From positions 1 through 7,669 of the forward strand of contig CAMOZD010000050.1 in NCBI GenBank assembly GCA_946630645.1: DNA of 7,669 nt. Reading direction: 5' to 3'. Source of the DNA: an uncultured Lachnospiraceae bacterium. GTDB lineage: Bacteria > Bacillota > Clostridia > Lachnospirales > Lachnospiraceae. The notes under the pieces were generated by a model, which did not search any database, was not told where the DNA came from, and worked only from the letters and a program-made list of their open reading frames with translations. Position 1 is the stretch's first letter, and each line of letters starts with the position of its first letter. The position numbers were made by a program, and so were the translations under genes. Below are positions 1 to 6,498 of the stretch, in pieces.

Positions 1-98
1 GTAGTAGGATACATAATTTACCCTCTTGACAAAAGTCACTTCATAACAGTGTCAATTGTCTGGATTGCAAAACCTATAATGACAAACCTTTTGAGCCG

Positions 99-539
99 GT
101 GACCTGGGAAGAGAGCCAGATCAGAAGCTGGCTCAATGGAGATTTTTACGAAGAAGCCTTTTCCAGTATGGAAAAAAAGCTGATTCTGACCCTGGACCAT
201 GAAAACCCCGATCAGTCTGCCCTGGGAACAGAAGGCGGCAAGGTCAGCAGAGACCAGGTTGTCCTGCTCAGTGAAATGGAGGCCGGAATCTACTTGGGGG
301 ATGAGATGGACCGGGAGATTACCGGCAAGGCAGAGGCCACGCCATATGCCATAGAGCATGGAGCTTACGTAGACGAAAGTGGTATGGCGGACTGGTGGCT
401 CAGAAGCCCTGGTGCCTATGAGTATACAGCCCAGTTTGTGCAGGCTTCCGGCATACCCTATATCTCCGGGGCCTATGTGGATATCGCCTATGGGATCCGG
501 CCGGCTATCTGGCTGAATCTGGCTCCACAGCAGGAATAA
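99..539 (+). CDS. DUF6273-domain protein, N-terminally truncated, possible pseudogene
   Basis: The reading frame carries the usual landmarks of the DUF6273 domain: an early TWEESQIRSWLNGDFYEEAF segment, a central MADWWLRSPG motif and a C-terminal IRPAIWLNL motif. These domains occur on secreted or surface proteins of Firmicutes; their biochemical role is not known. The GTG at 99 is the first possible start in the frame, but it has no clear ribosome site and it lies inside the domain: the same frame reads CLDCKTYNDKPFEPV just upstream (57-98), which also fits the family. That frame is closed by TGA at 27-29, while frame 1 is open from base 1 to 99. The gene is therefore either cut down or frameshifted near 48-56. 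No signal peptide or membrane segment is visible in what remains. It ends 26 bases before the first permease, so it was probably transcribed with the ABC operon. Domain assignment is fairly sure; gene integrity is not. Confidence 0.6.
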   Translation: MTWEESQIRSWLNGDFYEEAFSSMEKKLILTLDHENPDQSALGTEGGKVSRDQVVLLSEMEAGIYLGDEMDREITGKAEATPYAIEHGAYVDESGMADWWLRSPGAYEYTAQFVQASGIPYISGAYVDIAYGIRPAIWLNLAPQQE

Positions 540-553
540 AGGACACAAAAATG

Positions 554-560
554 AAAGGTG
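554..560 (+). promoter_or_regulatory. Ribosome binding site deciding the start of the first permease
   Basis: AAAGGTG sits five bases before ATG 566. The second permease has the same arrangement (GGAGGTG five bases before its GTG), and the two proteins then align from their first residue (MLSLGNIPIKNIK against MISLKNLPYKNLK). An alternative ATG at 551, with AAAGGA at 538-543, would add only five residues. Confidence 0.5.
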
Positions 561-565
561 AGAAA

Positions 566-1747
566 ATGTTATCTCTTGGGAACATACCAATTAAAAATAT
601 AAAAACCCATAAAGTACGGTCCATAATTTTGTTCCTTCTGACCCTGGCCCAGGCGGTCTGTCTTTTTTCCGGGGCCATGATGATAGAGGGGATGAGACAG
701 GAACTGGCCCAGGCCCAGGCCCGGTTGGGGGCTGACCTGCTGGTCTATCCTACGGCGGCGGTCTCTAAGATTTCCAAAGACAAGCTGTTCATGCAGGGGA
801 CACCTGTGGAGGTTTACAGGGACCGGTCCATGCTTGCCAGAATGGATTCCTGTGACGGAATTGGGGCGGTCAGTCATCAGATTTATATATCAGATACCGC
901 GGAGGATGGCAGCCAGGTCTGGATTACCGGCTATGAGCCGGAGACCGATTTTGTTCTTAGCCCCTGGCTGGAGGCCGGGGAGGACATCCATATTCCAAGG
1001 GGCAGCCTCCTGCTTGGCAGTAAGGTGAAGCCGGCTTCTGATAACACAGTGACCTTGTACGGGAAAAAATGGCCGGTGGCCGCCCGCCTGATGGAGACCG
1101 GATCGTCCATGGATACGTCCGTATTTGTTAGCATGGAGACCATGGAGGATATGATCGGGGCAGCCAGGGAGGCAGGAATTGAAAAGTACTCATCCCTTCG
1201 TCCAGGATCTGATTTCTCCGTGGCCCTGGTCCGGGTAAAAGATAAAAACAAGGTGGAAAGCGTGACCAACTGGATCAATATTTATGTCAGAAAGGTTACG
1301 GCAGTGAGGAGCGAAGCGATCCTGACCCAGGCAGCCTCGGGGATCCAGGGGACAAGCAGGGCCATGGCAGTCATTGCCGGTCTGGCCTGGCTGGTTCTGG
1401 CTATCGCCCTGGGTATCACCCAGTCCATACTGATGAAGGAGAGGACCGGGGAGATGTATGTGTGGCACTCCATCGGTGCTTCCCGGAATATCATGAATAA
1501 GGTGATGCTGTCCGAGGCCGCCATGGTCTATCTGGCAGGGGCAGCGGCAGGAATCGTCCTGGCCGGTCTGGCCTTCGGCCTTTTTGGAAGAGTCATTCTG
1601 GCAGGGGCTGCCCCCGGCCCGGTCAGCTTTCTCCTGGCTGGCCTGATGGCTTTAATCCTCACTCTGGCGGCAGGACTGGCTGCCACTTATCTTGCAGTAA
1701 AACGGGCGGCAAAGAGCCTGGATGGCCAGATGCTGCTGACCCTATAG
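566..1747 (+). CDS. FtsX/MacB-like ABC transporter permease (first subunit)
   Basis: A 393-residue membrane protein with the MacB/FtsX topology: one N-terminal membrane segment (about residues 19-40), a large extracytoplasmic domain (about 41-263), then three membrane segments (about 266-290, 318-345 and 350-378). After the second membrane segment comes the usual cytoplasmic coupling loop, seen here as MKERTGEMYVWHSIGASRN (about 290-308), which should contact the ATPase. Such permeases act by mechanical coupling across the membrane rather than forming an obvious channel. The outer domain has a GYEPETDFVLSPWL segment matching YDPATDFTIQPW in the second permease, so the pair are paralogues. It lacks the Cys-Cys pair of that partner. 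The gene is followed 16 bases later by the second permease and is part of a three-gene operon. The substrate cannot be read from the sequence; an iron-linked role is inferred from the partner and context. The start at 566 is preferred over 551. Confidence 0.85.
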   Translation: MLSLGNIPIKNIKTHKVRSIILFLLTLAQAVCLFSGAMMIEGMRQELAQAQARLGADLLVYPTAAVSKISKDKLFMQGTPVEVYRDRSMLARMDSCDGIGAVSHQIYISDTAEDGSQVWITGYEPETDFVLSPWLEAGEDIHIPRGSLLLGSKVKPASDNTVTLYGKKWPVAARLMETGSSMDTSVFVSMETMEDMIGAAREAGIEKYSSLRPGSDFSVALVRVKDKNKVESVTNWINIYVRKVTAVRSEAILTQAASGIQGTSRAMAVIAGLAWLVLAIALGITQSILMKERTGEMYVWHSIGASRNIMNKVMLSEAAMVYLAGAAAGIVLAGLAFGLFGRVILAGAAPGPVSFLLAGLMALILTLAAGLAATYLAVKRAAKSLDGQMLLTL

Positions 1748-1763
1748 AAGCGGAGGTGATATT

Positions 1764-2972
1764 GTGATTTCATTGAAAAATTTACCTTACAAAAACTTAA
1801 AAGGCTATGCCGGAAGGACGGCAGCCCTCCTGCTTTTCTCCATGCTTATGGCTCTGGCCACCTTTGGAGGTACTATGGTGATCAGCGGAATCAGGGCGGG
1901 CCTTAACAAGGTGGAATCCCGCTTTGGCGCGGATATCATGGTCACACCGGAGGATGCCAAAAATGATTTTGACGCCCAGAATGTGCTTTTGAAGGCAGAA
2001 CCGGGATACTTTTACATGGAAAAGGGGAAAATGGATGAGATTGCCAAAGTGGACGGCATAGAGAAAATGTCAGCCCAGCTTTTTATGGCGTCGGCCAAGG
2101 CCGGCTGCTGCAGTGCCAAAGTCCAGATGATCGCCTATGACCCGGCCACGGACTTCACCATCCAGCCCTGGATTGCCGACACCTACACTGATGGTCCGAT
2201 GGGACTTATGGATGTGGTAGTGGGCAGTAATGTTACAGTTTATGATAACCATATCATCCGTTTTTATGATAATGACTGCCGGATCATCGGTCAGTTTGCC
2301 CCCACCGGGTCCACCTTAGACAACTGTGTTTACATGAATTATGACACGGTAAAGGTGCTGATTAAAGCCTCTTTCAAAAAGGGCCTGAACCAGTATTCGG
2401 AATATGACCCCGATGATGTGATTTCCGCTGTGATGATCAAGGTCAGACCGGGAGCCGACATAGAGAAGGTTGCCGGGGACATCACAAAGCAAGTGGATGG
2501 CGTTAGTGTAGCCACCTCAAAGAACATGGTGGCCGGGATCGGGGACAGCCTGAAAAAGATATCCGGTTCGGTATCATTTTTTACTGTCACTTTCTGGCTG
2601 ATCGGGACCCTGATGACTATTCTGATTTTTGCCATGATGATCAATGAGAGAAAACGGGAATTCGCTTCCCTCTGGGCTATGGGAGCTAGCAGGAAAATCA
2701 TATCAGACCTGGTAATCCGGGAGGCGGTAGTGGTAAATCTGGCAGGAGGCATCCTTGGAATTGTTCTTTCGGCCTTGATTCTCTTTATGTTTAAAGACCT
2801 GATCGGCCAGGTCCTGGGGGTGGGATTTCTGATTCCCGGCCCGGTCACCATTATTTTGCTGGCAGGGGCAGCCTTGTTGTCAGTCCTGCTGGCAGCAGCC
2901 ATCTCCGCATGGATTGGAGTAAGAAGGATCAGCAGGATGGATGCCAGTCTGGTGTTAAAGGAGGGACAGTAG
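1764..2972 (+). CDS. FtsX/MacB-like ABC transporter permease (second subunit) with Cys-Cys motif
   Basis: A 402-residue permease with an N-terminal membrane segment (about 18-41), an outer domain (about 42-268) and three C-terminal membrane segments (about 270-293, 320-343 and 356-384). The coupling loop reads NERKREFASLWAMGASRK (294-311), close to the FtsX/MacB consensus. The start is GTG 1764, placed by GGAGGTGAT at 1752-1760. The outer domain contains AKAGCCSAKVQ (residues 111-121, Cys115-Cys116), followed by YDPATDFTIQPW; further cysteines are at 172 and 188. As I recall, permeases beside FTR1/P19-type iron uptake genes (such as the Campylobacter p19 cluster) carry a similar Cys-Cys then DxxTDF...PW arrangement, which suggests metal or redox chemistry outside the membrane. 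That link is from memory and not tested. The gene ends one base before the ATPase start, implying translational coupling. The FtsX-like fold is sure; the iron role is an inference. Confidence 0.85.
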   Translation: MISLKNLPYKNLKGYAGRTAALLLFSMLMALATFGGTMVISGIRAGLNKVESRFGADIMVTPEDAKNDFDAQNVLLKAEPGYFYMEKGKMDEIAKVDGIEKMSAQLFMASAKAGCCSAKVQMIAYDPATDFTIQPWIADTYTDGPMGLMDVVVGSNVTVYDNHIIRFYDNDCRIIGQFAPTGSTLDNCVYMNYDTVKVLIKASFKKGLNQYSEYDPDDVISAVMIKVRPGADIEKVAGDITKQVDGVSVATSKNMVAGIGDSLKKISGSVSFFTVTFWLIGTLMTILIFAMMINERKREFASLWAMGASRKIISDLVIREAVVVNLAGGILGIVLSALILFMFKDLIGQVLGVGFLIPGPVTIILLAGAALLSVLLAAAISAWIGVRRISRMDASLVLKEGQ

Positions 2973-2973
2973 C

Positions 2974-3645
2974 ATGATATTAAGAGCAGATGAAGTGAGA
3001 AAAGATTTTCCCCGGGCGGGAAAATCCAGCAATTATTTTACGGCAGTCTACCCTCTGGACTTTGTCCTGGAATCCGGCCAGTTTACCGTAATCACGGGCA
3101 AGTCCGGCAGCGGCAAAAGTACCCTGCTTAATATGCTGGCAGGCATGCTGACACCCAGTGGGGGAAAAGTTTTTCTCGATGACAAGGATATCTACAGTCT
3201 TGACGAGAAGACCCTGGCAAGGCTTAGGAACGAGAAAATAGGACTGATACCCCAGGGCCATACAGCCTTGCTGTCCCTGACCGTCCTGGAAAATGTGCTC
3301 CTGCCTTATATCCTTTACAATAAGGCCCAGCCGCCGGAGAAAAAGGCAAAAGACCTGCTTGACCAGGTGGGAATCGCATCGCTCATGGAGGCCAGGCCCA
3401 ATGAACTGTCCGGCGGGGAGCTGAGGCGTATGGCCATAGCCCGGGCCATGCTCATGGAGCCGTCCATCCTGCTGGCAGACGAACCTACAGCAGGCCTGGA
3501 CAGCGAAAATACCATAGCGGTCCTCAGTCTGCTGCGGCAGGCAGCTGATGAGGGGGCGGCGGTCCTTGTGGTGACCCATGAAAATGAAGCGGACCATTTC
3601 ACTGACCATGTACTGACCATGGATGGGGGAAGGTTAAAGGGATGA
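2974..3645 (+). CDS. ABC transporter ATP-binding protein, MacB/LolD type
   Basis: A complete 223-residue nucleotide-binding subunit. The Walker A loop GKSGSGKST is at residues 42-50, the Q-loop glutamine is at 94, the signature LSGGE is at 145-149, Walker B ILLADE is at 165-170 with catalytic Glu170, the D-loop AGLD follows, and the H-loop His is at 202. Length and the single domain fit the MacB/LolD/FtsE class that pairs with FtsX-like permeases, matching the two genes upstream. It would hydrolyse ATP at the inner face of the membrane and drive the permease pair. AAAGGAGG at 2957-2964 lies inside the end of the second permease gene, nine bases before ATG 2974. The order permease-permease-ATPase resembles the ABC part of FTR1/P19 iron clusters. 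No plus-strand intrinsic terminator follows, so some read-through to feoA is possible. Confidence 0.92.
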   Translation: MILRADEVRKDFPRAGKSSNYFTAVYPLDFVLESGQFTVITGKSGSGKSTLLNMLAGMLTPSGGKVFLDDKDIYSLDEKTLARLRNEKIGLIPQGHTALLSLTVLENVLLPYILYNKAQPPEKKAKDLLDQVGIASLMEARPNELSGGELRRMAIARAMLMEPSILLADEPTAGLDSENTIAVLSLLRQAADEGAAVLVVTHENEADHFTDHVLTMDGGRLKG

Positions 3646-3651
3646 AAAAAC

Positions 3652-3665
3652 CTGCCTGCAGGCAG
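3652..3665. other. Perfect 14-bp palindrome after the ABC operon
   Basis: CTGCCTGCAGGCAG begins six bases after the ATPase stop and could fold with CTGCC/GGCAG arms around a TGCA loop. No T-run follows on the plus strand. Instead six A residues precede it (3645-3650), so on the minus strand it is a stem followed by six T, the form of a weak terminator for antisense transcripts. Confidence 0.4.
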
Positions 3666-3727
3666 TGGATCAAACCATAAAAAAATAAGATACTTATGAT
3701 TTGCCGCAAATTATATGTTTATTTTTC

Positions 3728-3756
3728 TTGACAAAAGCACCTGTTTGTGGTTTGAT
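3728..3756 (+). promoter_or_regulatory. Candidate upstream promoter of feoA (P1)
   Basis: A perfect -35 hexamer TTGACA (3728-3733) is followed after 17 bases by TTTGAT (3751-3756), a 4-of-6 match to the -10 consensus. A better-looking GATAAT (3754-3759) is at a 20-base spacing, which is too long for a normal promoter. The -10 region overlaps the GATAA/TTATC element, so binding there would block this promoter. Confidence 0.4.
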
Positions 3757-3770
3757 AATGTTATCGATAA
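3754..3770. promoter_or_regulatory. Candidate iron-responsive (Fur-like) operator upstream of feoA
   Basis: GATAATGTTATCGATAA combines two overlapping dyads: GATAA and TTATC arms around TG (3754-3765), and the perfect palindrome TTATCGATAA (3761-3770). Fur boxes in many bacteria are built from GATAAT units in direct and inverted order. This element overlaps the -10 of P1 and ends four bases before the -35 of P2, a natural position for a repressor of an iron uptake operon. The match to the 19-base Fur consensus is only partial (12 of 19 by my alignment), so the regulator could also be a DtxR-type or other protein. Confidence 0.45.
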
Positions 3771-3774
3771 ATAG

Positions 3775-3805
3775 TTGTCACTAACATAAATTAATGATAT
3801 ATAAT
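3775..3805 (+). promoter_or_regulatory. Candidate main promoter of the feo operon (P2)
   Basis: TTGTCA (3775-3780, 5 of 6 match) is followed by TATATAAT (3798-3805). The -10 can be read as TATATA at a 17-base spacing or as a perfect TATAAT at 19 bases. Initiation near 3811 would leave a leader of about 120 bases, almost all A and T, before feoA. I see no known riboswitch in that leader. Confidence 0.5.
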
Positions 3806-3930
3806 CTCAGTTATATAATTATAATTATTTTTAGTTATTACTATTGTGTTGTCCTATAAAAGTAATAATTAAAAAAATCAGATGATTAATAATTTTCAGG
3901 GATACTGATCTATAAGCGAAAGGAAATATC

Positions 3931-4143
3931 ATGACTTTAAACGAGGCCGAATTAGGAAAAGATTATGTCATCAAGGATGTTGATACTCAGGGAGATACAG
4001 AGATGAAGAGTTTTCTGTTTTCCTTAGGCTGCTACAGCGGTGAGACCATTACTGTAGTATCTAAAAAAAGGAATCTTGTAGTATCCATCAAGGATGCCCG
4101 TTACAACATTGATTCTGAACTGGCGTCTGCCATTTTTATTTAG
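3931..4143 (+). CDS. feoA: Ferrous iron transport protein FeoA
   Basis: A 70-residue cytoplasmic protein of the FeoA family, a small SH3-like beta-barrel that supports FeoB-dependent Fe(II) uptake. The family pattern is clear: an N-terminal MTLNEAELGKDYVIKDV strand region, then LFSLGCYSGETITVVSKKRN (residues 29-48, the LGxxxGxxI block), then VVSIKDARYNIDSELASAI (50-68, the xVxVxxxxYxIxxxxAxxI block). The length is normal for the family. AAAGGA at 3919-3924 gives the ATG at 3931 a usable ribosome site. It is the first gene of the feo operon, 90 bases ahead of feoB. Many Clostridia carry two feoA copies; only one is present here. FeoA is thought to affect FeoB activity or assembly; that is family knowledge and not visible in the sequence. 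Confidence 0.93.
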   Translation: MTLNEAELGKDYVIKDVDTQGDTEMKSFLFSLGCYSGETITVVSKKRNLVVSIKDARYNIDSELASAIFI

Positions 4144-4168
4144 CTGCCGGATGTCTGCAGGCAGATCG

Positions 4169-4237
4169 ATGTGTCAGGAGGATATGTTTTGGGGAAAACA
4201 TATTTATATTACGGAATCTAAGGAGGAAAGGGTATGA
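4169..4237 (+). other. Possible leader mini-ORF overlapping the feoB start
   Basis: An open frame from ATG 4169 (or internal ATG 4184) reaches TGA at 4235-4237, which overlaps the feoB ATG (4234-4236) as ATGA. From 4184 it reads MFWGKHIYITESKEERV. The ATGA overlap is the usual shape of translational coupling. AGGAGG at 4176-4181 is only two bases from ATG 4184, too close to serve it well, and ATG 4169 has no clear ribosome site. A frame open since ATG 4151 would give 28 residues. Coding status is uncertain, and chance is a fair alternative. Confidence 0.25.
4182..4203 (+). promoter_or_regulatory. Perfect hairpin in the feoA-feoB spacer
   Basis: Arms ATATGTTTT (4182-4190) and AAAACATAT (4195-4203) pair over nine bases with a GGGG loop. 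The stem ends 17 bases before the feoB ribosome site (AGGAGG, 4221-4226), so it does not cover it. No T-run long enough for a terminator follows. It may set transcript stability or processing between feoA and feoB, or it may be a DNA operator. Confidence 0.5.
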
Positions 4238-6234
4238 GAATTGCGCTTACAGGTAACCCTAACAGTGGTAAAACGACCATGTATAACGCACTGACCGGCC
4301 GCAATGAAAAGATCGGTAACTGGGCCGGTGTAACCGTGGACAAGAAGGAAAGTCCCATCAAAAAGAATTATAATGAGACAGGCAAGGAGATTATAGCGGT
4401 TGACCTTCCGGGAGCCTACTCCATGTCGCCCTTTACTTCAGAAGAAAGTATTACCAGCGGCTATGTGAAGAATGAACACCCGGATGCCATCATCAATATT
4501 GTTGACGCGACCAACCTGAGCCGTAGCCTTTTCTTTACAACCCAGCTTTTAGAGCTTGGTATTCCTGTTGTTGTCGCCTTGAACAAGAGTGATATCAATG
4601 ATAAGAAGGGTAATACCATCGATGCCGGGAAGCTTTCCGACAAGCTGGGCTGCCCCGTGATCAAGACCGTTTCTACGGCAGATAACGGAATTAAAGAGGT
4701 AATCAGTGCCGCCGCTGCCCTGGAAGGGGCAGGCCAGAAGGCGCCCTATGATGAGGGTCAAGTAAATTTACATGATAAACAGGCGGTAGAGGCATCCGAC
4801 CGGAAGCGCTTCCAATTTGTAAACGGAATCGTGGACCAGGTTGAAAAGCGTAAGGTCCTTACCAAGGAAAAGAACTTTGACGATAAAATTGACCAGGTCG
4901 TAACCAATCCGATTCTTGGAATCCTTATATTTGCCGCAATCATGTGGGCGGTATTCTACATTTCCCAGACCACAGTAGGCACATGGCTTGCCAATTACCT
5001 GGTAGGCTGGATCGAGGCCTTCCAGGGCTGGGTTGGGGAAAAGATGGCCAACGCCAGTCCCCTGCTCTATGCCCTTCTTGTCGATGGAATCATCGGCGGT
5101 GTCGGAGCCGTAGTCGGCTTCCTGCCCCTGGTTATGGTCATGTATTTCCTGATTGCCCTGCTTGAGGACTGTGGTTACATGTCCAGGGCGACGGTAGTCC
5201 TGGATCCCATTTTCAAGAGAGTGGGCCTTTCCGGCAAATCCGTAATCCCCATGATTATCGGAACCGGCTGTGGTATTCCCGCCATCATGGCATGCCGTAC
5301 CATCAGAAATGAACGGGAAAGACGGTCCACCGCCATGCTGGCCACCTTCATGCCCTGCGGAGCCAAGCTTCCCGTAATCGCTCTCTTTGCAGGGGCCTTC
5401 TTCCCCAAGTCAAAATGGATCGGTTTTATCTCTTATTTTGTCGGAATCCTGTTAATCCTTTTTGGCGCCCTGCTGATCAAGGCTATCACCGGCACCAGAT
5501 ACAGAAAGTCCTTCTTTATCATTGAACTTCCGGAATACAAGGTTCCCAGTCTTACCTTTGCCGTCAAGTCTATGTTAGAGAGAGGTAAGGCCTATATCGT
5601 GAAGGCCGGAACAGTCATCCTGGTATGTAACACGGTTGTACAGATCATGCAGACTTTCAACTGGTCCTTCCAGGTTGTGGAAGAGGGAGCAGAGAATACC
5701 TCCATCCTGGCAAGTATTGCAGGACCCTTCTCCTATCTGCTGATCCCGGTGATCGGAATTGCCTCCTGGCAGCTTGCTGCGGCGGCAATCACAGGCTTTA
5801 TCGCCAAGGAAAATGTTGTCGGTACCATCGCTACCGTTTATGCCCTTACAAACTTCATCGACACAGAAGAGTTAGCCCTGGTCGGCAGCGGTAATCCTGT
5901 CATGCAGGCAATGGGAATTACAAAGGTTGCGGCCCTCGCCTATCTTATGTTCAACCTTTATTCACCGCCCTGCTTCGCGGCTCTTGGTGCTATGAACTCG
6001 GAGATGAAGTCAGCCAAATGGCTCTGGGGTGCCATCGCCCTTCAGCTGGCCACTGGTTTTACCGTTGGCTATCTGGTATTCCAGGTTGGTACCATCATCA
6101 CAACAGGAGCCCCTGGCCCCGGATTCATTCCCGGTTTAATCACCATCGCTATATTCGCGGCAATCATTTTCTATCTGATCCGGGCAAATTCAGCCAGGAT
6201 GGAGCATGAATATGCGCTCAAGGCAGAAAGCTAG
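4234..6234 (+). CDS. feoB: Ferrous iron transporter FeoB
   Basis: A complete 666-residue FeoB, the membrane Fe(II) importer with an N-terminal GTPase. The G domain shows G1 GNPNSGKTT (7-15), the G2 threonine at 34 in VTVD, G3 DLPG (57-60), G4 NKSD (117-120) and a G5-like STADNG (147-152). A helical linker covers about 180-222. The membrane part begins near 224 and contains EDCGYMSRATVVLD (311-324), GTGCGIPA (343-350, with Cys346), the FMPCGAKLPV motif (372-381, with Cys375) and GFIAKENVVGT (521-531), all typical of FeoB transport cores. The last membrane helix is about 630-650, followed by a short charged tail with no FeoC-like extension. The ATG at 4234 follows AGGAGG at 4221-4226 with a seven-base gap. 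Length is within the normal range for Clostridia. Expression is expected to rise in low iron through the operator-like site upstream of feoA, which is an inference. Confidence 0.98.
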   Translation: MRIALTGNPNSGKTTMYNALTGRNEKIGNWAGVTVDKKESPIKKNYNETGKEIIAVDLPGAYSMSPFTSEESITSGYVKNEHPDAIINIVDATNLSRSLFFTTQLLELGIPVVVALNKSDINDKKGNTIDAGKLSDKLGCPVIKTVSTADNGIKEVISAAAALEGAGQKAPYDEGQVNLHDKQAVEASDRKRFQFVNGIVDQVEKRKVLTKEKNFDDKIDQVVTNPILGILIFAAIMWAVFYISQTTVGTWLANYLVGWIEAFQGWVGEKMANASPLLYALLVDGIIGGVGAVVGFLPLVMVMYFLIALLEDCGYMSRATVVLDPIFKRVGLSGKSVIPMIIGTGCGIPAIMACRTIRNERERRSTAMLATFMPCGAKLPVIALFAGAFFPKSKWIGFISYFVGILLILFGALLIKAITGTRYRKSFFIIELPEYKVPSLTFAVKSMLERGKAYIVKAGTVILVCNTVVQIMQTFNWSFQVVEEGAENTSILASIAGPFSYLLIPVIGIASWQLAAAAITGFIAKENVVGTIATVYALTNFIDTEELALVGSGNPVMQAMGITKVAALAYLMFNLYSPPCFAALGAMNSEMKSAKWLWGAIALQLATGFTVGYLVFQVGTIITTGAPGPGFIPGLITIAIFAAIIFYLIRANSARMEHEYALKAES

Positions 6235-6277
6235 AAATGGCGGGCTGGGATACAAGCCTATATGATGGTCAGAAAAT

Positions 6278-6283
6278 GAGGTG
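6278..6283 (+). promoter_or_regulatory. Ribosome binding site deciding the start of the FeoB-associated protein
   Basis: GAGGTG is followed by six bases and then ATG 6290. A GTG at 6281 lies within this site and would add three residues (MNP), but it has no good ribosome site of its own. The ATG is preferred. Confidence 0.55.
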
Positions 6284-6289
6284 AATCCT

Positions 6290-6481
6290 ATGCAGGTAGT
6301 TTTAGTAAATATAATAGCAGCACTTGTAATCTTATGTGTAGTAGGGGCTGCATGTTACTACATTTACAAAGAAAAGAAAAAGGGAACAAGATGTATTGGC
6401 TGCCCCATGGCCGGCAAATGCAGCAAGGCAGAAGCCATGAAGATGGGGAAATGTGCCGGGGATCCGAAAGCTGGTTTTTAG
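6290..6481 (+). CDS. FeoB-associated Cys-rich membrane protein
   Basis: A 63-residue protein with one N-terminal membrane helix (about residues 2-25, VVLVNIIAALVILCVVGAAC) and a short Lys- and Cys-rich tail. Cysteines are at 16 and 22 in or near the membrane and at 35, 38, 44 and 55 in the tail, where Cys35-Ile-Gly-Cys38 forms a CxxC pair. Small single-helix Cys-rich proteins are regularly encoded right after feoB in Clostridia (the FeoB-associated Cys-rich family) and may stand in for the FeoC seen in Enterobacteria. The tail cysteines could bind Fe(II) or an Fe-S cluster; this is inference. By the positive-inside rule (KEKKK just after the helix) the tail should be cytoplasmic. It lies 55 bases after feoB and is the last gene before the terminator. 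The longer GTG start at 6281 is possible but less likely. Confidence 0.85.
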   Translation: MQVVLVNIIAALVILCVVGAACYYIYKEKKKGTRCIGCPMAGKCSKAEAMKMGKCAGDPKAGF

Positions 6482-6498
6482 GGGAAGGAGTTCACAGG

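Noticed and set aside
24..38. TCTTGACAAAAG shared with 3726-3737 upstream of feoA as a common regulatory element
   Set aside because: The match is a short run around a -35-like word and does not extend to the flanking bases; chance is the simpler reading.
26..80. TTGACA at 26-31 and TATAAT at 75-80 as a promoter for the ABC operon
   Set aside because: The spacing is 43 bases, and neither box has a matching partner at 16-18 bases. The TATAAT also lies within DUF6273 coding sequence.
36..590. Minus-strand open frame of 184 residues opposite the DUF6273 gene
   Set aside because: The plus strand has clear domain motifs; this frame has no recognisable family and is a shadow.
2339..2902. Minus-strand open frame of 187 residues inside the second permease
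   Set aside because: Its composition is rich in Arg, Thr and Pro, as expected of the antisense of a membrane protein, and it has no ribosome site.
2980..3609. Minus-strand open frame of 209 residues opposite the ABC ATPase
   Set aside because: The plus strand encodes all ABC motifs without a break, so this is a shadow frame.
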